Both the position numbers and the translations under genes were made by a program. From assembly GCA_030431455.1 (NCBI GenBank), contig JAUIJE010000006.1, positions 62,001-126,000 on the forward strand: DNA of 64,000 bases. The letters are read 5' to 3'. The notes beneath the pieces were generated by a model that did not search any database, was not told where the DNA came from, and saw only the letters and a program-made list of their open reading frames with translations. Origin of the DNA: a bacterium. Lineage in GTDB: Bacteria > Myxococcota > UBA727 > JAUIJE01. Below are positions 37,649 through 46,793 of this stretch, piece by piece (position 1 is the first letter of the stretch; each line of letters starts with the position of its first letter).

Positions 37649-40156
37649 GTGCCAGGCCCGCGCGACCTGCCGCACATCCGGGTGCCCCCCGAACGATCTC
37701 GAACCGCCCAGGGCTATCGTGGCAAGCCAGGCCGTGGGTCGGGCAAACCGGGCCCGCCCCGCGGCGGCCGGCGCGCCCAGGGCGAGAGCCTCAAGCGCGC
37801 ATTCGAGGCGATGCGGCGGTTGCGCGCGCAACGCCAAGCACCCGCGGAGATCGAAGCCGCGGTCGGCGGCATCTACGTGACCGTGGATTCGCATGCCGAC
37901 ATCGAACTCAAGATCGAGAGCATGGCGCCGCAGCGGAAAAAGGACCCCCGGGAGCGGCCCGAGGTGGTGCGCGCCACCCGACGGCCGAAGGACCTCGGCG
38001 CGGGCAGTACCCAGCGCGCGGTTTTGTTTGTGCCCGACGGCCACATCGACACGTTCTTCGAACAGCTCGAGAAATACACCGGTGAGGTCGAGCGCGGTGC
38101 GGACACCTACGACCGGGTGGCCGCGCTCGCCCACGGAGTGATTGAGCACCTCTGGTCAGATGACCCCGCGCTCTTCCCGCAGTCGCCAGATGAGGTGCGG
38201 TGGTGGGAGGTGTGGCTCCGGCGCGTGGACGACGGCGGGCTGAAACGTTTTCAGCAGTTCGCGGCGCAGAAGGGATTTGACCTCGGGCCCCGCGTGCTCG
38301 TGTTCGCGGAGAGGATTGTGGTTCTTGCCCACACCAGCGCCGCCGTGCTCGGCGAAATGCTGCAGCAAAGTGGCGACATCGCCGAGTTGCAGGCGCCTCG
38401 CGATGGTTGTGTGTTCCTCGCTGAGCTGCCCGCGTTTGAGCAGGCGGAGTGGGCCAAGGCATTGGCGGCCCAGGTCGTCGCCCCGGGGACCGACGCGCCC
38501 GCGGTGTGTCTGCTCGACACCGGCACCACAAGAGCCCACCCGTTGCTGCAACCGGCGCTGCGGCCCGAAGACCTCCACACCGTCAACGCGCGGTGGGGTA
38601 CCGATGACAAGCACGGCCACGGCACCTTGATGTCGGGCCTGGCCATCTACGGGGACCTCGGCCCGGTGATGCAACAGACCGGCGCGGTCGAACCGTGGCA
38701 TCGATTGGAATCGGTCAAGCTTCTGCCCCGCAACGGGGCCAATGCACCTGTACTCTATGCCGCGTTGACCGCCGACGCGGTGGCGCGACCGGAGATCGAG
38801 GCGCCGCACCGTCGCCGGGTGTACGCCATGGCGGTCACCAGCGGTGATGGCCGCGACCATGGCGAGCCGACCTCCTGGTCGGCGGCAGTCGATGCCCTCG
38901 CCGCGGGCTTTGGCGTCGACGCGGACCCGGCCGGCTTGGTGTACCTCGACGAGGAGGCGCAACGTACGCCGCGGCTTTTTGTCGTGTCGGCCGGCAATGT
39001 GGACCCGGCCGCCCTGCAGACCAACCATCTCGACGTCAGCGACCTGGCGCCCGTCCAGGACCCTGCTCACGCGTGGAATGTGCTCACGGTCGGTGCATAT
39101 ACCGAACGTATCAGCATCACCGACCCCGATTTCAGCACCTACCAACCGGTCACCGCCAAAGGTGACCTCTCGCCGTGGAGCAGCACCGGCGTGCAGTTCC
39201 CCCCGCAATGGCCCAACAAGCCGGACGTGGTCATGGAAGGCGGCAATGTCGCTGTCGACCCCGGCGGCGTCATCGACACCCCCGGCGATCTGCAGGTGCT
39301 CACCACCGAACGAGGCCTCTCGCCCCTCGGCCTCGCCGCGGGAACGTCGGCCGCCACCGCACAGGTCGCCGCCATGGCCGCGGACCTGGCCGCGCTCTAT
39401 CCCGACGCCAGCCCCGAGTTGCTCCGCGCGCTGCTCGTTCATTCTGCGCGCTGGACCCCGCCGATGACGCAAGCGCTGGGCGAGGCTCGCCTTCTCGCCG
39501 ACCGCTGCAACCTGCTGCGTCGCTACGGCCACGGCGTGCCCGACCTCGAGCGCGCCGCCCGCAGCGGCCGCGACGCATTGGTGCTCACCGTCGAGGACAC
39601 GATTCGGCCCTTCGAATCCGGCAAGATGCGCGAGATGCACTTTCACGCCCTGCCGTGGCCCGCCGAGGCTCTTTTGGCCCTCGGCGAAACCGAGGTCACG
39701 GTGCGGGTCACCCTGTCACATTTCATCATGCCGAACCCCGGACGACGGAGCTGGCAAAAGCGCCACCGCTACCAATCACACGGCCTGCGCTTCGACCTGC
39801 GGCTGCCCACCGAAACCCAAGCCGCGTTCGAACAACGGCTCAACCACGCCGCGCGCGACGAGGCGTACGAACAGAGCGCAAGTGGAGCCGGGCGCTGGTT
39901 TTTCGGCGAAGCCGTCCGGCACCGTGGATCGCTGCATTCCGACATCTTGCGCGCCACCGCCGCCGACGTCGCCGCGTGTGGTGCCATCGGTGTCTTTCCC
40001 GTGTCCGGTTGGTGGTACGAACAGCCCAAACGCGACCGCAGCGCCGACGGCGTGCGCTACGCGCTGGTGGTGTCGATCGAAACCGACGCGATCGACGTCG
40101 ACCTCTACACCCCGGTGCAGCTCCAGCTCGATGTGCCGGTCGCGATCGAAACCTAG
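37649..40156 (+). CDS. ietS: Subtilisin-like serine protease, IetS-like
   Basis: An 835-residue S8-family protease. The catalytic Asp290 is in CLLDTGT, His324 in KHGHGTLMSGL and Ser567 in AAGTSAATAQ, so the triad is complete. About 280 residues precede the protease domain: a basic Pro/Gly/Arg-rich start, then an alpha/beta region that may recognise targets or the ATPase. A beta-rich C-terminal part (about 640-835) follows. No signal peptide is seen, so it should act in the cytoplasm, unlike ordinary secreted subtilases. This fits IetS, the toxin or effector of the ietAS pair, restrained by the neighbouring AAA+ ATPase. GTG at 37649, 9 bases after the ATPase stop, is the start. Confidence 0.82.
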   Translation: MPGPRDLPHIRVPPERSRTAQGYRGKPGRGSGKPGPPRGGRRAQGESLKRAFEAMRRLRAQRQAPAEIEAAVGGIYVTVDSHADIELKIESMAPQRKKDPRERPEVVRATRRPKDLGAGSTQRAVLFVPDGHIDTFFEQLEKYTGEVERGADTYDRVAALAHGVIEHLWSDDPALFPQSPDEVRWWEVWLRRVDDGGLKRFQQFAAQKGFDLGPRVLVFAERIVVLAHTSAAVLGEMLQQSGDIAELQAPRDGCVFLAELPAFEQAEWAKALAAQVVAPGTDAPAVCLLDTGTTRAHPLLQPALRPEDLHTVNARWGTDDKHGHGTLMSGLAIYGDLGPVMQQTGAVEPWHRLESVKLLPRNGANAPVLYAALTADAVARPEIEAPHRRRVYAMAVTSGDGRDHGEPTSWSAAVDALAAGFGVDADPAGLVYLDEEAQRTPRLFVVSAGNVDPAALQTNHLDVSDLAPVQDPAHAWNVLTVGAYTERISITDPDFSTYQPVTAKGDLSPWSSTGVQFPPQWPNKPDVVMEGGNVAVDPGGVIDTPGDLQVLTTERGLSPLGLAAGTSAATAQVAAMAADLAALYPDASPELLRALLVHSARWTPPMTQALGEARLLADRCNLLRRYGHGVPDLERAARSGRDALVLTVEDTIRPFESGKMREMHFHALPWPAEALLALGETEVTVRVTLSHFIMPNPGRRSWQKRHRYQSHGLRFDLRLPTETQAAFEQRLNHAARDEAYEQSASGAGRWFFGEAVRHRGSLHSDILRATAADVAACGAIGVFPVSGWWYEQPKRDRSADGVRYALVVSIETDAIDVDLYTPVQLQLDVPVAIET

Positions 40157-40234
40157 ACGCTGCGCGACTCACGAGCATTGTGGGCGCTTTGCTCCATCTC
40201 GCGTGTGGGGCATGATGCGACCAAAGGATCGTAC

Positions 40235-40321
40235 ATGCCAAAAATCGCTCGAAGCGTCTGGGCCTCCGCGCCCCTCCTGCTCACCCTCGCCTGCACCGGC
40301 GACGCGGGCGTCACCGACTGA
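40235..40321 (+). CDS. 28-aa lipoprotein-like small frame ending at the right repeat
   Basis: The frame encodes a basic N-terminus (MPKIARS), a hydrophobic core (VWASAPLLLTLAC) and only TGDAGVTD after the Cys. AAAGGA sits about 8 bases before the ATG, a good Shine-Dalgarno. A weak promoter (TTGCTC 40189-40194, CATGAT 40211-40216) lies upstream. The last 21 coding bases are the right copy of the 25-bp repeat and equal the end of the DAG lipoprotein at 24963. It may be a remnant in which the body of a lipoprotein gene was lost, or a genuine tiny lipoprotein. The box TLAC is not ideal. Confidence 0.4.
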   Translation: MPKIARSVWASAPLLLTLACTGDAGVTD

Positions 40322-40325
40322 GCGA
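40301..40325 (+). repeat. 25-bp direct repeat, right copy
   Basis: Identical to 24943-24967, in the same orientation. It covers the DAGVTD codons, stop and GCGA of the 28-aa frame. No integrase gene or tRNA lies at either copy. Confidence 0.85.
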
Positions 40326-40450
40326 GCGCCGGCTCACAATGTGTGTGCACCTCAGCGCGCGATGTGCCGGGCGCGGGACATGAGCTTTGTCCAGGTTTAC
40401 TCCCCCGCGTCACGTTGGAGCCACCCCGGCCGGCCTGATACCCTGGCCCC

Positions 40451-42362
40451 ATGATGAGCGCGGTGCGCCATGCAGTTCGCCCCCTTGGCCAGTTGGCCCT
40501 CCTCGGCCTGGGGCTTTCCACCGGCTGTTCCCTATTTGCCGCCCCCATCCAAGGCGGTCCCGACGCAGCCGCTGACCCCGGCCTCGACGCGGGCCGCCCC
40601 GCCCCCGACGCCGGCGGTCCCGACGCCGGTCGTCCCGACGCGGGCCTCGACGCGGGGGCGCCCGATGCGAATGGACCCGACGCGGGGGTGAGCCTCATCG
40701 CGCCCCCCACCGGGTGGTTCACCCTGCACACCGAAGCGGGCGGGGACGACAGCTGCCTCGACGTGGGCGACGGCGCCACCGGGGCGGCGATGGTCGCGGA
40801 CTGCACCGCCACCGGGCCGGGTGAGCTTTTGCGGGCCGAGCCGCTGGCCGCCGATCGCTACGCGCTCAAAGCGCGCCGAAGCGGTGATTGGTGTCTCGAC
40901 GCCAACGCCAATCCCCCCGTGGGCCCGTTCGCCGACCAGGCGTTTTTGACCCCGTGCGACGGGGCCGCGGCCCAGCGCTGGCGGTTCGAGCTCGACGGGG
41001 AGACGGTGCGCATCAAGTCCGATGGCCAGGCCAGCGACCGCTGCTGGCAGGGCGATCTCTCGGCCGGCGGGGGCGCGCGGTTTGTGCCCTGCGCCCCGGC
41101 CGCGGCCCAACAATGGAACTTCATCGCCCGGCCCGACGCGGGCTGCAGCCACGACGACGACTGCGGGCCGCAGTTTTGTGATCTGTACGCCGGGCAGTGC
41201 GTGGAGACGCCCCGCGAACAACACTGCGAAGACGGCGCCGACGACGACGGGGACCTGCTCGCGGACTGCGCCGATCCCGATTGCCTGTCCCGCCCGGGGC
41301 TGTGCGAATGGGACATCCCCATCGACAACCACTCGTTCGAACAAGGCCCCCACGGCGAGCCCGCGCCCGGCTGGAGCGACACCGGCGGGGGCACCCACGA
41401 CATCATCGCGCTTGGCACCAATGGCATGCCGACCTTCACCGCCGCCGCCGACGGGGTGCAGTACTTTGTCCTCAACGAGACCTCAGACGCGTTCGGCGCG
41501 ACCACGTCGGATGGGCGTGGCCGGCCCCGGCCGCTTTACCCTGATCGTGGCCATCGGCCGCCGGCAAGACGGCCACACCACGTCGGGCACGGTGGGCATC
41601 GAGCTGCGGGCGGGCGGGGTGGTGATCGCGTCCACCGTGCTCGAGGACCCCGCGGCGGCCATCGCCCCCGACAGCTGGTTCGACCTCGTGGCGGTGGGGT
41701 CGGTGGGACCGGGCGACCTCGCCCTCGGCGCCGCGCTCGAGGTGCGGCTGACCATGACCGGATCGCCCCAGGCGCAGTTCGACGACGTGCGCTTGCGCTA
41801 TGCCCCATTGCAGCCGCTCACCGTGCCCAACGCGTCGTTCGAAAACCCCGTCGTGCCCCCCTGGACCTTCACCACCGCCAACAACTGGCAGACCTCGGGC
41901 CCGGCCAACTCCGGCGGGGTCAGCGCCGGCACCATCGGGTTTGACGCCGCCTTGGACGGCGACCAGTACCTCTTCCTCAACCTCGCGGGCTTCTCCGGGG
42001 TCAGCCCGCACCTGGCCACCTCGGTGCCGTTCACCATCGGCGCGGTCCACCCCGGGATGTACCACCTCACCGTCGCGGTCGGTCGCCGCACCAATGCCAA
42101 TGGGGCCACCGACGGCCTCATCGAGGTCGACCTCGTCGCCGACGGCACCGTCATCGCCCACGCCGAGGTGCAAAACCCCCGCGACACCTACGCGCCCGGC
42201 ACCTGGAACGACCTCACCGCCAGCGGGGTGGTGGAGCCCGGCTCCCCCCTGGTGGGCGAGGACCTCACCGTGCGGCTCACCGCCGACGAGGACACGAGCA
42301 GCACCCAAGCCCAGTTCGACCTGGTCCGGCTGCGGTGGGTCAGCTACGGCCCCGCCCCCTGA
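40451..42362 (+). pseudogene. Frameshifted ricin-lectin DAG lipoprotein
   Basis: One gene is split over two frames. The first frame starts MMSAVRHAVRPLGQLALLGL with lipobox LSTGC, then a DAG-rich linker (about 36-78), a ricin-type lectin domain (Q-W repeats such as AAAQRWRFEL and AAAQQWNFIA) and a Cys-rich DGADDDGDLLADCADPDC segment. Near 41508 the similarity moves to the +1 frame, which continues to 42362. Across the junction lie two tandem beta-sandwich domains: one starts IPIDNHSFEQGPHG and contains RFTLIVAIGRRQDG, the other starts LTVPNASFENPVVPPW and contains HLTVAVGRRTNANG. A single-base indel, real or a sequencing error, explains this. If repaired, it is a surface glycan-binding lipoprotein of about 636 residues. 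Confidence 0.7.
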
Positions 42363-42669
42363 GCGGCGGCCCCCGTCGGGGCCCTCGGATCTTCGCCGAG
42401 AGGCCGTTCGGCCCGCCGCGCGTGTCTTGGCGGTCGGCTCCGTCCGCGCGCGGCTGGATCCGCGCGTGACCGGGACCCTGCCCGGGTGGGGATCCGCCGG
42501 GGGCACACCCCGGAAAAATGTATGTTTTTCAATGACTTGGCGGGACTTACCGCCACCCCTCTCCGGGCCCCGGGGCGGGGGCCCAAAAACGCGCGGGGGC
42601 GCGCCAAACGGCGCTAAATTCGCATAGATAAGGCGCGGCGCCGCGACATGGGCCCGCCAGGAGCATCAG
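42363..42669. other. Intergenic gap before the EF-hand genes
   Basis: No gene is seen in 307 bases. It holds an AT-rich patch (about 42510-42530), a small hairpin GGCGG/CCGCC (about 42538-42553) and GGGCCCC/GGGGCCC arms at about 42568-42587. None has a T-run, and no promoter matches well. AGGAG at about 42660 serves the next gene. Confidence 0.4.
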
Positions 42670-43875
42670 ATGAAGGGTATCGGCATCAGCCAGCTCAGCC
42701 ACGCCGGGATGCGGCGCCTGGCCGAGCAGCTCGACAAACAATCCGGGGTCGGCGACGCCAACGGGACCATCACCACCGGTGAGCTCGACAAGGCCATCGC
42801 CGCGGCCGAGGCCAACCCCGCCAGCGGGCCCGATCTCGGCGAGCTGCGGTCCCTGCGCACGTTCTTGCAGCACTTCGGCAGCGACGACGGTTCGCTCCGC
42901 AGCAACGTGGCCCTCTCCGGCGGGGGCTACAGCCCGGTCGCGATGCGGGCGAGCCACATGTCCGGCGACGCCACCCTGGCCCAAGAGCCGATTCACCTCG
43001 GCGAAGGCTCGCGCATCGACGGCACCGCCCGGGTGTTCAACCACCGGGCGAACATTCAGGATCGCCAGAGCCTGGTGTTCCCGCTCGACGAGGGCTCGCT
43101 CCACCTCGTCGAGGTGCGGTACCAAGACACCCGGACGCTGAAGGACCTCGAGTTCAACATGCGCCAAAAGGGCGAACACGGCTGGACCACGTTCCGCGGC
43201 GATCAGTATTTCGAGATGAAGCGCAAAGAGGACGCGGGCGAGATCGAAATCAAGCGCGAGCCCGACCACAACGGCCCCTGGGTGAACAACCCGGTGCGGG
43301 TCAAGGTCGAGGTGCTCTACCCCGACGGGCGCATCCACGACATGGGCAAGAAGTTCATCGACTTCCACGTGCACGACGCCCGCAGCGTGAACGGCTCGGG
43401 GGTGCCCGAGACCGACAACATCTACAAGCGCATGCCCCACGGCGAGCTGCCCGCGGGCACGATGATGCGGCTCACCCCCTACTTCGAGAACAAGAAGCCC
43501 TGGGAAAAAGACCGCGACGTCGCCTGTGAATTCCATTGGGTGAAGCCGGTGATCGTGCCCAAACACAAAGAGAAGGTGCGCATCGCCTCGGGCTACAAAT
43601 ACGAGACCCCGCCGCGGGGGGGGTACGACGTCGACCCCAACCGGAAGATCGCCGCGGTGTTGGTCAACTGGACCGACAACGGCGGGACCTCGCGGGGCTC
43701 GGTGTCCATCGAGACCGACCGCGGGACCAAGCGGTCGCAGCCCTACAACGTGGGGTCGGGCGAGACCGAGCTCATCCCCGTCGACGGCTACGCCAAAGAC
43801 GGCAAGCTCAAGGTCCACACCCACGGGCACAAATCCGTCGACGTGCGCAACCTCGACGTCCTCTACGCTGAGTAA
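42670..43875 (+). CDS. EF-hand-like N-terminal protein with novel beta-rich C-terminus
   Basis: A 401-residue protein starting MKGIGISQLSHAGMRRLAEQ. Residues 20-40 hold a degenerate calcium-loop pattern (VGDANGTITTGEL), placed like the perfect loop of the next gene's product. Residues 95-401 are hydrophilic and beta-rich, with Lys/Glu/Asp and many Trp/Tyr (for example PHGELPAGTMMRLTPYF and VLVNWTDNGGTSRGS). No family is recognised. There is no signal peptide. AGGAG lies about 7 bases before the ATG. The gene is 24 bases before the next one and probably co-transcribed. The shared N-terminal layout suggests that the two proteins use the same module for targeting or calcium switching. Confidence 0.72.
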   Translation: MKGIGISQLSHAGMRRLAEQLDKQSGVGDANGTITTGELDKAIAAAEANPASGPDLGELRSLRTFLQHFGSDDGSLRSNVALSGGGYSPVAMRASHMSGDATLAQEPIHLGEGSRIDGTARVFNHRANIQDRQSLVFPLDEGSLHLVEVRYQDTRTLKDLEFNMRQKGEHGWTTFRGDQYFEMKRKEDAGEIEIKREPDHNGPWVNNPVRVKVEVLYPDGRIHDMGKKFIDFHVHDARSVNGSGVPETDNIYKRMPHGELPAGTMMRLTPYFENKKPWEKDRDVACEFHWVKPVIVPKHKEKVRIASGYKYETPPRGGYDVDPNRKIAAVLVNWTDNGGTSRGSVSIETDRGTKRSQPYNVGSGETELIPVDGYAKDGKLKVHTHGHKSVDVRNLDVLYAE

Positions 43876-43899
43876 GCAGACGATCAGAAAGGGCGGAAC

Positions 43900-45102
43900 A
43901 TGGCGATTTCGCTGAACAAGCTGGGCGCGAACCCGCGGCTCCACACCGTCGGGAAGCTCCTCGACAAAAACAACAACGGCCAGATCACCAAGGCCGAGCT
44001 CGCCGAGGCCAAAAAGGCGATCGACGCGGGCACGGACAACTTCACCCCGGCCCAACGCAAAGCCATTGTCGAGCTCGACGTGATCATGGCCGGCGACAAG
44101 CCGCCCCCCGGTCCCGCCACCGCCGCGCCCACCGCGGGCGCGTCCCCGCTCGGCGTGCGCCTCGGGGGCGCGGCCTTGATCGATCCCAGCGGCAACCTCA
44201 ACCGGCTCAACGACACCCAGCGCGCGGTGCTCACCGACGTCAAAGCCAAGGCCAAAGAGCGCTCGGACGGGGCCCGGGCCGACCTGCTCGCGGTGGCCAA
44301 ACGCAATGGTTTCTCCGAGGCCGACGTCGACAAGTGCCTGGCCTACATCGCCAACGAGGCGCCGGTCACGGTCAACTTCCACCCCGACAAGGCGTTGCGC
44401 CAGCAGACCCGGCCCGGGGGGTATGGCCGGAGCAGCGGCGCGGCCGCGGAGATGAAGTACGAGGTCGCGGTGGATCGCGAGACCTCCAAGCTCATCGACG
44501 CGTTTATGGTCGACCGGCACTACAAAAACCAGTTCGAGACCGGCATCACCTCGGGCTCGTCCTCGGCCTACCCCGGCGGGTCGCGGGACCGGTGGGAAGA
44601 GACCATCTTCGAAAAGGGCTACCACGGCCACACCCTGATCCCCGCCGAGCGGCCCAAATACGGCGCGATGAACGCCGCCAACAATGCCAATGGACCGGCC
44701 TCGCAGTACGGGACCTGCTTTTTCGAGCTCAAGCCCCGCATCAAAGAGCGCACCACCTTCACCCCCAAGAACTCCTCGGGGTGTCAGGCCAAACACGTGG
44801 GCACCGCCGACAACTTCATGCACGTCCTCAAGGACGCGCGGAACTTCAAGGCGATCATGGACGTGGCCCTGGGCAAGAGCGAAGGCGAGACCGGGCGGGC
44901 GTGGGGGTATCTCGAGGCCCAGGTGCACGGGCCCCTGGAGTTCGATCGCGACGTGGCCGCGGTGGTGGTGCTGAAGAAGTACGAGGGCACCGAGTACGAG
45001 ACCAAGATCCGCCAGTTCGCCGAGAGCAATGGCATTGAGGTCAAGTGGTCGGACGGCAAGCAGATTTTCACCGATGACGAGTGGGCCGCGAGGGGCAGCT
45101 GA
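43900..45102 (+). CDS. EF-hand plus DUF3626-like domain protein, possible toxin
   Basis: A 400-residue protein. A perfect EF-hand loop, DKNNNGQITKAE, lies at about 22-33, followed by a Pro/Ala linker (about 67-85). The C-terminal part matches the DUF3626 pattern as I know it: VTVNFHPDK, then YKNQFETGITSG, YPGGSRDRWEETIF, AERPKYGAMN, GTCFFELKPRIKERTTFTP. The conserved Arg, Glu and His residues suggest an enzyme, but the family's activity is not established. No signal peptide is visible. The downstream 100-codon gene overlaps by one base, as in toxin-immunity pairs. Start is ATG after AAAGGGCGG. Confidence 0.78.
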   Translation: MAISLNKLGANPRLHTVGKLLDKNNNGQITKAELAEAKKAIDAGTDNFTPAQRKAIVELDVIMAGDKPPPGPATAAPTAGASPLGVRLGGAALIDPSGNLNRLNDTQRAVLTDVKAKAKERSDGARADLLAVAKRNGFSEADVDKCLAYIANEAPVTVNFHPDKALRQQTRPGGYGRSSGAAAEMKYEVAVDRETSKLIDAFMVDRHYKNQFETGITSGSSSAYPGGSRDRWEETIFEKGYHGHTLIPAERPKYGAMNAANNANGPASQYGTCFFELKPRIKERTTFTPKNSSGCQAKHVGTADNFMHVLKDARNFKAIMDVALGKSEGETGRAWGYLEAQVHGPLEFDRDVAAVVVLKKYEGTEYETKIRQFAESNGIEVKWSDGKQIFTDDEWAARGS

Positions 45103-45404
45103 TGTTGAAGATCGTGAGTGTGGCGTTTCTCGACTACGAGACCTTGGGCGCAGACCAGTTCTTCGTCCAGATCAACGACTCCGAGGTCATGCTCTACGAG
45201 GCCAACCAAAAGACGGGCACGGTGGAGCCGGTGATCGACGAGCCCACCGAGCTGCGGTTCGTGACCGCGAGCATAGAGAAGTTCAACAACATGTACCGGG
45301 TGGACCAGCCGGTGGACTTGGCCAAGCTCGAGGAGCTGCCCGATTGGATCGGCAAGTTCGAAATCACGTCGGACACGAGCTGCACGGTGAAGGCCGGGGC
45401 CTGA
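45102..45404 (+). CDS. Small acidic protein, putative partner/immunity of the DUF3626 protein
   Basis: A 100-residue acidic protein (MLKIVSVAFLDYETLGADQF to KAGA). No family is recognised. The predicted pattern is mixed beta with one helix (VDLAKLEELPDWIGKF). The ATG at 45102 shares its first base with the upstream stop (TGATG), so translation is coupled. Size, charge and coupling fit an immunity protein or chaperone for the preceding product, but this is inference only. Confidence 0.62.
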   Translation: MLKIVSVAFLDYETLGADQFFVQINDSEVMLYEANQKTGTVEPVIDEPTELRFVTASIEKFNNMYRVDQPVDLAKLEELPDWIGKFEITSDTSCTVKAGA

Positions 45405-45418
45405 CCACCCCCCGCGGG

Positions 45419-46768
45419 CTAGCGCATCGCGTGGACCGTCCAGCAGGCCTCGTGGCCCGGGCAGGGCCAGGTGGCGTCGTCCCCCACCCGGAACCCGGCC
45501 AGCTCCACCCCGCGGGCCGCGGCGAACAGTTCGCCGGTCTTGTCCTGGGGTGGAAAACACGTGCGCGAGGCCCGGCCGAGCAAATGCATCTGCAACGCCC
45601 CCGCGGGGCCGAGCAACGGCACGTCGTGGGCATCGAGCAGGCGCACCGCCAGTTCGATCCGGCGTTGCCGGTACCCCGCGGCCTGCACGCACAGCACCGG
45701 GGGCCGGTCCGCTTCGCGCTGCAACGTCACCTCCACGCAGGGCAGGGCGGTGCCGTGGCCGTCGTCGCAGGCGGTGCCCTCGGGGCCGAGGTCCCGGTGG
45801 GCGGCGCGCCGCGCCCGCGGATGCAGTCGCATTTCTTTTTGGGTGGGGGACAGCACCGTGCGGGTGGCCGCGAGCACGTCCATGCCGAGCAGGCCGTCCT
45901 TGCGCCCGGGCAACGACCGGGTCCAGACCCGGACCTGCCCCGCGTTGTGGGGCCCCAGGGTGAGCGGCCGCAGCACAAACTGGCCCCGGCTTTCCACCGA
46001 GCCGAGCATGCCCTCGAGGTCGGTGGTGTAGGACACGTCGGCCTCGAAGCGGGCGAGCAGGCCGGTGCGGGTGTCGATCACCGAGCCGTTGGCCCCGGTG
46101 TCGACGATGAACGGCAATGTCACAGGACCCGTCTTGCCGGGGGCTTGGCCGGTGACGCGCAGGCGGCCCCGGGCCGGCTCGAGGGACAGCGGCACCACCG
46201 TCTCGCCGGGGATGCGGGGGGCTTTGCCCGCGGGGAACAACCCGACCAAAAAGGCGTCGGGCGCCAGGAACAGGTCAAAGCGTTGCAGCACGTCGAGACC
46301 GACGAGCAAACCGGAGAGCCGGGTGTGGTTGGTGGCGAGCACCTCGAGGTTCTGCAATGTCACTGAGCCGAAGCGGAGGGTGTCGATCATCCCGGTGATG
46401 TGGGCGGTGCGTTGGCCGGTGGCGTCCTCGAGGTCGCCGGCTTTCTTGCCGGTGGGGCGCACCCCGAGCTCGCCGGCGAGGCCCAGGTCGATGCTGGTGT
46501 GGGTGGCCCCGGTGTCGAGGAGCGCGGGCACCGGGCGCTGGTTGACGAACACCGTGACCTCGAGCCGCTGGGGGTTGAGGCTCCGGTAGGGCAGCCACAC
46601 CGCGCCGGGGAACACCTCGGGGAGCGTGCTCGCGTCGCTGCCGCTGCGGGCCACCGCGGGGGCGGCGGGCCGGGCGTCGGGGATCACGTAGGCCGGGCGG
46701 GAGGCGCAGGACCAGAAGACAAACGCGGCGGCACCGAGCGCGGCGACAGAGGGGGCCCGCCGCCTCAC
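45419..46768 (-). CDS. Retropepsin-like aspartic protease lipoprotein, two domains
   Basis: A 449-residue protein starting at GTG 46768 (VRRRAPSVAALG) with a signal peptide and a lipobox-like FWSC at about 17-20. Two aspartic protease domains follow in tandem. The first has PALLDTGATHTSID and then GLLVGLDVLQRFDLF. The second has PFIVDTGANGSVID and KDGLLGMDVLAAT. Each has the DTGA loop, so a pair could form one bilobed active site as in pepsins. The C-terminal 130 residues are a Cys-containing beta-rich domain. It would be anchored in the envelope. It lies 25 bases after the MshEN/HEAT gene on the same strand and may be co-transcribed. Confidence 0.82.
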   Translation of the reverse strand: MRRRAPSVAALGAAAFVFWSCASRPAYVIPDARPAAPAVARSGSDASTLPEVFPGAVWLPYRSLNPQRLEVTVFVNQRPVPALLDTGATHTSIDLGLAGELGVRPTGKKAGDLEDATGQRTAHITGMIDTLRFGSVTLQNLEVLATNHTRLSGLLVGLDVLQRFDLFLAPDAFLVGLFPAGKAPRIPGETVVPLSLEPARGRLRVTGQAPGKTGPVTLPFIVDTGANGSVIDTRTGLLARFEADVSYTTDLEGMLGSVESRGQFVLRPLTLGPHNAGQVRVWTRSLPGRKDGLLGMDVLAATRTVLSPTQKEMRLHPRARRAAHRDLGPEGTACDDGHGTALPCVEVTLQREADRPPVLCVQAAGYRQRRIELAVRLLDAHDVPLLGPAGALQMHLLGRASRTCFPPQDKTGELFAAARGVELAGFRVGDDATWPCPGHEACWTVHAMR

Positions 46769-46793
46769 GCCACGCTGCCGGCCAGACCCAATG

